Of a DNA stretch of 17,257 bases, positions 14,206 through 17,257 are shown one piece after another. Source of the stretch: Solirubrobacteraceae bacterium. GTDB lineage: Bacteria; Actinomycetota; Thermoleophilia; Solirubrobacterales; Solirubrobacteraceae. A model generated the notes under the pieces. The model was not told where the DNA came from. It was given only the letters and a program-made list of their open reading frames with translations, and searched no databases. The DNA is taken from positions 1 to 17,257 of the forward strand of contig JAICUS010000052.1 in assembly GCA_025935735.1 (NCBI GenBank). Reading direction: 5' to 3'. The translations under genes and the position numbers were made by a program. Each line of letters starts with the position of its first letter. The first letter of the stretch is position 1.

Positions 14206-15930
14206 TCAGTGGCTCTTGAGCTGGATCGTGGAGAAGTCCGTGCCGAACAGCGGGTGGAACACCGCCGTCGACATGTCGATCTTGTTGGAATAGAACTGCG
14301 GCGCCTGCTGCTGCCCGTACACCGCCGCGTAGGCCTTCTTGGCGACGTACTCGTCGAGCGCCTGCCAGCGCGACGCGACCGACTCGAGCTTGCTGGCCGG
14401 GACCGCGTTCAGGAACGCCAGCTCCTTCTGGATGTGCGGGTCCTGGACCTCGCCCGGGTTCTCGTTGTTGGTCGTCTGGATCGAGTTCTTGTCCAGCAGC
14501 AGATAGAAGTCCGACGGGTTCGGGAAGTCCTGGTTCCAGTCCGCGAAGCCGGTCTGCGGGTGGAGCTTCAGGTTGCCGATCGTCGGGAAGTACTGCGTAT
14601 CCGCGATGACCTTCTGGTGGGCCTTGAACCCGATCTTGTTCAGCAGGTCCGTGTAGTACGCGGTGAACTCCTTGCGCGGGTCACGGTTCTGGCCCCACAC
14701 GGTGACGTCCATGCCGGCCATGCCGGACTGCTGAACGAGCTGCTTGGCCTTGGCCAGGTTCGGCGCGGCCTTCGGGTCGCCGTACGGGCACTGCGACGTC
14801 GGGTGCCCCGTGAGGCCGTCCGGCAGGAACCAGCACGTCTCGAGGAAGTTGCCGCCGTCGAGGCGCGAGATCGCCCGCCGGTCCAGCGCGGTGACCACGG
14901 CCTGGCGCGCCTTCAGGTTGCTGAACGGCTTCACCTGCGTGTTCAGGAAGAAGTAGAACGTCGACAGGGTCGCGATCTTCTTGAAGCGGTCCGACGCCTG
15001 CGACTGCACCTGCGGCATCAGCGACGGCGGGATCTGATCGCCCCAGTCGAAGATGTCGGCGGTGTTGTTGAGGACCTCTTCGGCCTCGGTCTGGGTGTTC
15101 GTGGCGATCTTGACGTGGACGTCGACGTGCCCGGCGGGGATGCCCGGGATCGTGTTGTCGGTCCAGTTCGGGTTGCGCATGACGTCAAAGGACCGGTTCG
15201 GCACGATGTTCTTGACCATGTACGGCCCGACGCCCGCGGGAAGCGGATCGGTCGTGACGGTCTTCATCGGCGAGCCGCTGGGGACCAGGCCCATGTTCGG
15301 GAACGCCAGGACGTTCAGGAACGCGCCGTAGGGCTGGGTCAGCTCGATCGTGATCTTGCCCGACGCGTCATCGGCCTGGATGCCCGAGATGTCCTTCGCC
15401 TTGCCCGCGGCGTAGTCCGCGGCGCCCTTGATGTACCCGGTGATGAACGACGCGCCGCCCCACTTGACCTTCAGCACGCGCTGGACGGTGAAGGGGAAGT
15501 CGCTCGCCTTGACGGTCTTGCCGTCCGAGTACTTCAGGCCCTGGCGGATGGTCAGCGTGTACTTCTTGCCGCCGTCCGAGATCTGCGGGAAGTCCTGGGC
15601 GATGCCCGGGATGATCTGGCCGCCGGCCTCGCCGGCCTTGTGGGCGTACGTGTACAGCGGCGTGTACGAGATCCACATGGCCTCGGCCGCCTGAGTCGTG
15701 TAGCCCTCCTGCGGGTCCAGGTAGTCCGGGGCCGTGCCCATGACCACCGTGATGGCGCCGCCGCTGCCCGACGAGCCCGACGTCTTGCTGCCGCCGGAGC
15801 TCGAGCTGCCGCTCTTGCTCCCGCCGCTGTTGCCGTTGTTGTTGTTGGACGAGCCTCCGCACGCCCCGACTCCCAGGGCCAACGCCCCGGCTACCGCGAG
15901 GGCGACCGCCCCCGTTGCTCCTCTGTGCAT
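14206..15930 (-). CDS. Peptide/nickel-type solute-binding lipoprotein (SBP family 5, DppA/OppA-like)
   Basis: 574 residues from the ATG at 15930. AAGGTGG (15941..15935) sits 4 nt upstream, and a lipoprotein signal MHRGATGAVALAVAGALALG leads to VGAC (Cys 24). The frame is open to 16011, but that would bury the signal. A Gly/Ser/Asn/Lys linker of about 35 residues follows. Then comes the family 5 fold: TAPDYLDPQEGYTTQAAEAM near the start, 'YTLTIRQGLKYSDGKTVKAS', 'DPLPAGVGPYMVK', 'LKARQAVVTALDR' and 'FADWNQDFPNPSDFY'. It is membrane-anchored outside the cell and captures the solute for the two permeases. Peptides are the usual ligand, but sugars, nickel or opines are possible. It is the first gene of the importer operon. 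Confidence 0.95.
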   Translation of the reverse strand: MHRGATGAVALAVAGALALGVGACGGSSNNNNGNSGGSKSGSSSSGGSKTSGSSGSGGAITVVMGTAPDYLDPQEGYTTQAAEAMWISYTPLYTYAHKAGEAGGQIIPGIAQDFPQISDGGKKYTLTIRQGLKYSDGKTVKASDFPFTVQRVLKVKWGGASFITGYIKGAADYAAGKAKDISGIQADDASGKITIELTQPYGAFLNVLAFPNMGLVPSGSPMKTVTTDPLPAGVGPYMVKNIVPNRSFDVMRNPNWTDNTIPGIPAGHVDVHVKIATNTQTEAEEVLNNTADIFDWGDQIPPSLMPQVQSQASDRFKKIATLSTFYFFLNTQVKPFSNLKARQAVVTALDRRAISRLDGGNFLETCWFLPDGLTGHPTSQCPYGDPKAAPNLAKAKQLVQQSGMAGMDVTVWGQNRDPRKEFTAYYTDLLNKIGFKAHQKVIADTQYFPTIGNLKLHPQTGFADWNQDFPNPSDFYLLLDKNSIQTTNNENPGEVQDPHIQKELAFLNAVPASKLESVASRWQALDEYVAKKAYAAVYGQQQAPQFYSNKIDMSTAVFHPLFGTDFSTIQLKSH

Positions 15931-15980
15931 CGCACCACCTTCCTCATCGCCCATCCCTATACGGGCTCCTCTCAGGGCGA

Positions 15981-16011
15981 ACCTTAGTCGACTCCGGGCA
16001 AACCGGGTCAA
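15981..16011 (-). promoter_or_regulatory. Candidate promoter of the importer operon
   Basis: The minus strand reads TTGACC (16011..16006), a 19-bp spacer, then TAAGGT (15986..15981), about 50 nt before the binding-protein ATG. The spacer is longer than ideal. An alternative -10 is TATAGG at 15961..15956, without a good -35. The desaturase gene upstream points the same way and no terminator is visible between them, so read-through is possible. Confidence 0.35.
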
Positions 16012-16057
16012 CGCTCACCCCATCCAGGGAGCAATGGCGCGAAGGCGGCCTGGTCTG

Positions 16058-16981
16058 TCAGACGGGCTCGGCGAGCCGGCGGCGCCGGCCGGGGGCCTCG
16101 GGCGCGAGCTTCTCGGTCTGGCGCTCAGGCGTGATCTCCACGACGTCCCAGGCCAGCTTGAGCTTGGCCATGACGTGGATCAGCATCGCCGAGGGGTCGA
16201 GCTCGTACCAGCGCAGGCCGTGCGTGGCCGACCGCGGGAAGGCGTGGTGGTTGTGGTGCCAGCTCTCGCCGAAGGAGGGCAGCGCGAGCCAGAAGACGTT
16301 GGTCGAATGGTCGTCCACGTCGAAGCGGCGGCGGCCGAAGAAGTGGCAGACGGAGTTGACCGACCAGGTCACGTGGTGCTGCAGGAAGATGCGGGCGAAG
16401 CCGCCCCAGATGAGCCCGGTGAGCGCGCCGTGCCAGCTCATCGTGAGCAGGCCGCCGATCAGCGCGGGCAGCCCGAGGCTCGCCACGACGATCAGCGGGA
16501 AGCGGCGGTTGATCGCGCGCATGACCGGGTCCTCGACCAGGTCGCGGGCGTACTTCTTGCCGCTCGCTTCCCCGTGGGTGCGCCACAACCATCCGACGTG
16601 CGCATGCCAGAGCCCCTTCAGCGCGCCCATCACGCCGTGCCCGTGGCCGACGTGCGGCGAGTGCGGATCGCCCTCCACGTCGGTGTGCGCGTGGTGCTTG
16701 CGATGGTCGGCGACCCAGTCGATCACCGGACCCTGCACGCTGAACGAGCCGAGGATCGCGAACACGTAGCGGGTGAGCCGGTGCGTCTGGAACGCCCGGT
16801 GCGTGAGCATGCGGTGGAAGCCGACGGTCACGCCGTAGCCGCTCACGAGGTACATCAGGGCGAAGACGGCGACGTCGGACCAGCCGACCCAGTGGCCCCA
16901 CATCAGCGCGACGGCCACGGCGACCACGACGAACGGCAGGAAGACGGCGGTGATGTTGACGCGGCGCTCAAGAGCGGTCAT
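16058..16981 (-). CDS. Membrane acyl-CoA/fatty acid desaturase (Δ9 stearoyl-CoA desaturase-like)
   Basis: 307 residues from the ATG at 16981; a GTG at 16999 would add six residues. All metal-binding boxes are present: H56RMLTH61, H93RKHH97, N209SVCH213 and H242HNHH246. Together they bind the di-iron centre of acyl-CoA desaturases. Hydrophobic segments at about 12-28, 38-53, 72-90, 163-180 and 185-200 give the usual membrane topology. The enzyme should introduce a double bond into a saturated acyl chain, most likely at Δ9, using O2 and an electron donor not encoded here. TAGGCT ends 7 nt before this ATG and no convincing Shine-Dalgarno is visible, so the gene may be leaderless. Confidence 0.93.
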   Translation of the reverse strand: MTALERRVNITAVFLPFVVVAVAVALMWGHWVGWSDVAVFALMYLVSGYGVTVGFHRMLTHRAFQTHRLTRYVFAILGSFSVQGPVIDWVADHRKHHAHTDVEGDPHSPHVGHGHGVMGALKGLWHAHVGWLWRTHGEASGKKYARDLVEDPVMRAINRRFPLIVVASLGLPALIGGLLTMSWHGALTGLIWGGFARIFLQHHVTWSVNSVCHFFGRRRFDVDDHSTNVFWLALPSFGESWHHNHHAFPRSATHGLRWYELDPSAMLIHVMAKLKLAWDVVEITPERQTEKLAPEAPGRRRRLAEPV

Positions 16982-17104
16982 TACATGGAGCCTACCCACA
17001 GCCCCCGGATCGATCTCCGCCGCTCGCTAGCGATCTGGTGTTCTGTTTTGTAGCTTCGCTCTAAATGCCGTGCCGGGCCTGGCGAACGGCGCCTCGAACC
17101 GAGC

Positions 17105-17257
17105 TCACTCCTCGAACGGCCGCTCGAACAGCGTCGACAGCACGATCTGGGTCTGCGTTCGCGTGATCCCCGGGTGGTCGCGGATGCGCTCGAGCGTCTC
17201 CTCCAGGTGCGCGGTGTCGCGCGCGCGGACGTGGACCATGGCGCTCGCCTCGCCGGC
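17105..17257 (-). CDS. Lrp/AsnC-family regulator, C-terminal part (enters from right edge)
   Basis: 50 codons plus TGA are visible: AGEASAMVHVRARDTAHLEE, then TLERIRDHPGITRTQTQIVL, then STLFERPFEE. This is the end of the Lrp/AsnC ligand-binding (RAM) domain; 'HPGI.RT.TQIVLST' is its classic last strand. The HTH half lies beyond the window. The 123 nt between its stop and the desaturase ATG include an AT-rich patch (about 17037-17076). I see no convincing promoter or terminator there. Confidence 0.85.
   Translation of the reverse strand, partial: AGEASAMVHVRARDTAHLEETLERIRDHPGITRTQTQIVLSTLFERPFEE

Noticed and set aside
15770..15850. Gly/Ser/Asn codon repeats near the start of the binding protein as a functional repeat array
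   Set aside because: It is the flexible low-complexity linker common after the lipid-anchored Cys in actinobacterial binding proteins, not a separate element.
14197..15987. A 596-codon plus-strand open frame opposite the solute-binding lipoprotein
   Set aside because: It mirrors the binding-protein gene, has a Val/Arg/Leu/Asp-heavy low-complexity composition and shows no domain.
17058..17104. GGTTCGAGG on the minus strand resembling a tRNA T-loop
   Set aside because: The flanking bases GCTCG and GCGCC cannot pair as a T-stem, and no anticodon or acceptor stem could be found around it.

Overview
The window is very GC-rich DNA with dense gene packing and frequent 4-base GTGA/ATGA stop-start overlaps. 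It carries actinobacterial-style lipoproteins, Lrp/AsnC and LysR regulators, and a Δ9-type desaturase. It looks like an actinobacterial chromosome. Protein flavour (mini-GNAT protein, Usp-like membrane protein, Gly/Ser/Asn-rich solute-binding lipoprotein) suggests the Thermoleophilia/Solirubrobacterales side, but that placement is inference. Several genes have a -10-like hexamer 7-8 bases before the ATG and no Shine-Dalgarno, so leaderless mRNAs are likely common.

Layout. (1) 1-3049, minus strand: a flavin-containing monooxygenase, an NAD-type short-chain dehydrogenase, a two-TM protein with a Usp-like domain, and the start of an AraC-type regulator that runs off the left edge. A divergent LysR regulator (3125-4021) faces them across a short intergenic region. 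That region holds three alternating CTAC/GTAG half-sites spaced exactly 11 bp. (2) 4022-6477: a small accessory insert. It contains an AbiEi/AbiEii type IV toxin-antitoxin pair with a dyad-rich operator. Two broken IS630-type transposase remnants in direct orientation flank the pair and share a perfect 106-bp repeat. The insert sits between the 3' ends of two LysR genes that converge on it. (3) 6474-9570: the second LysR gene (minus) and a divergent operon (plus) of an 85-residue GNAT-like protein, an EamA/DMT exporter and a luciferase-like flavin oxidoreductase. (4) 9515-15930, minus strand: a complete peptide/nickel-type ABC importer in the order binding lipoprotein, DppC, DppB, DppD, DppF, followed by a small lipoprotein. 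A strong stem-loop lies between the binding protein and the permeases. (5) 16058-16981: a membrane Δ9-type fatty acid desaturase. (6) 17105-17257: the C-terminus of an Lrp/AsnC regulator entering from the right edge.

How the parts work together. Regions 1 and 3 are each a LysR-controlled divergent unit for oxidative metabolism of small molecules or for export; their substrates cannot be read from sequence. Region 4 imports oligopeptides or similar solutes. The most unusual part is region 2. Recombination between its identical 106-bp repeats would excise 2287 bp carrying the whole abiE module, so the toxin-antitoxin pair may stabilise the insert that carries it. I see no tRNA, rRNA, CRISPR array or phage genes.
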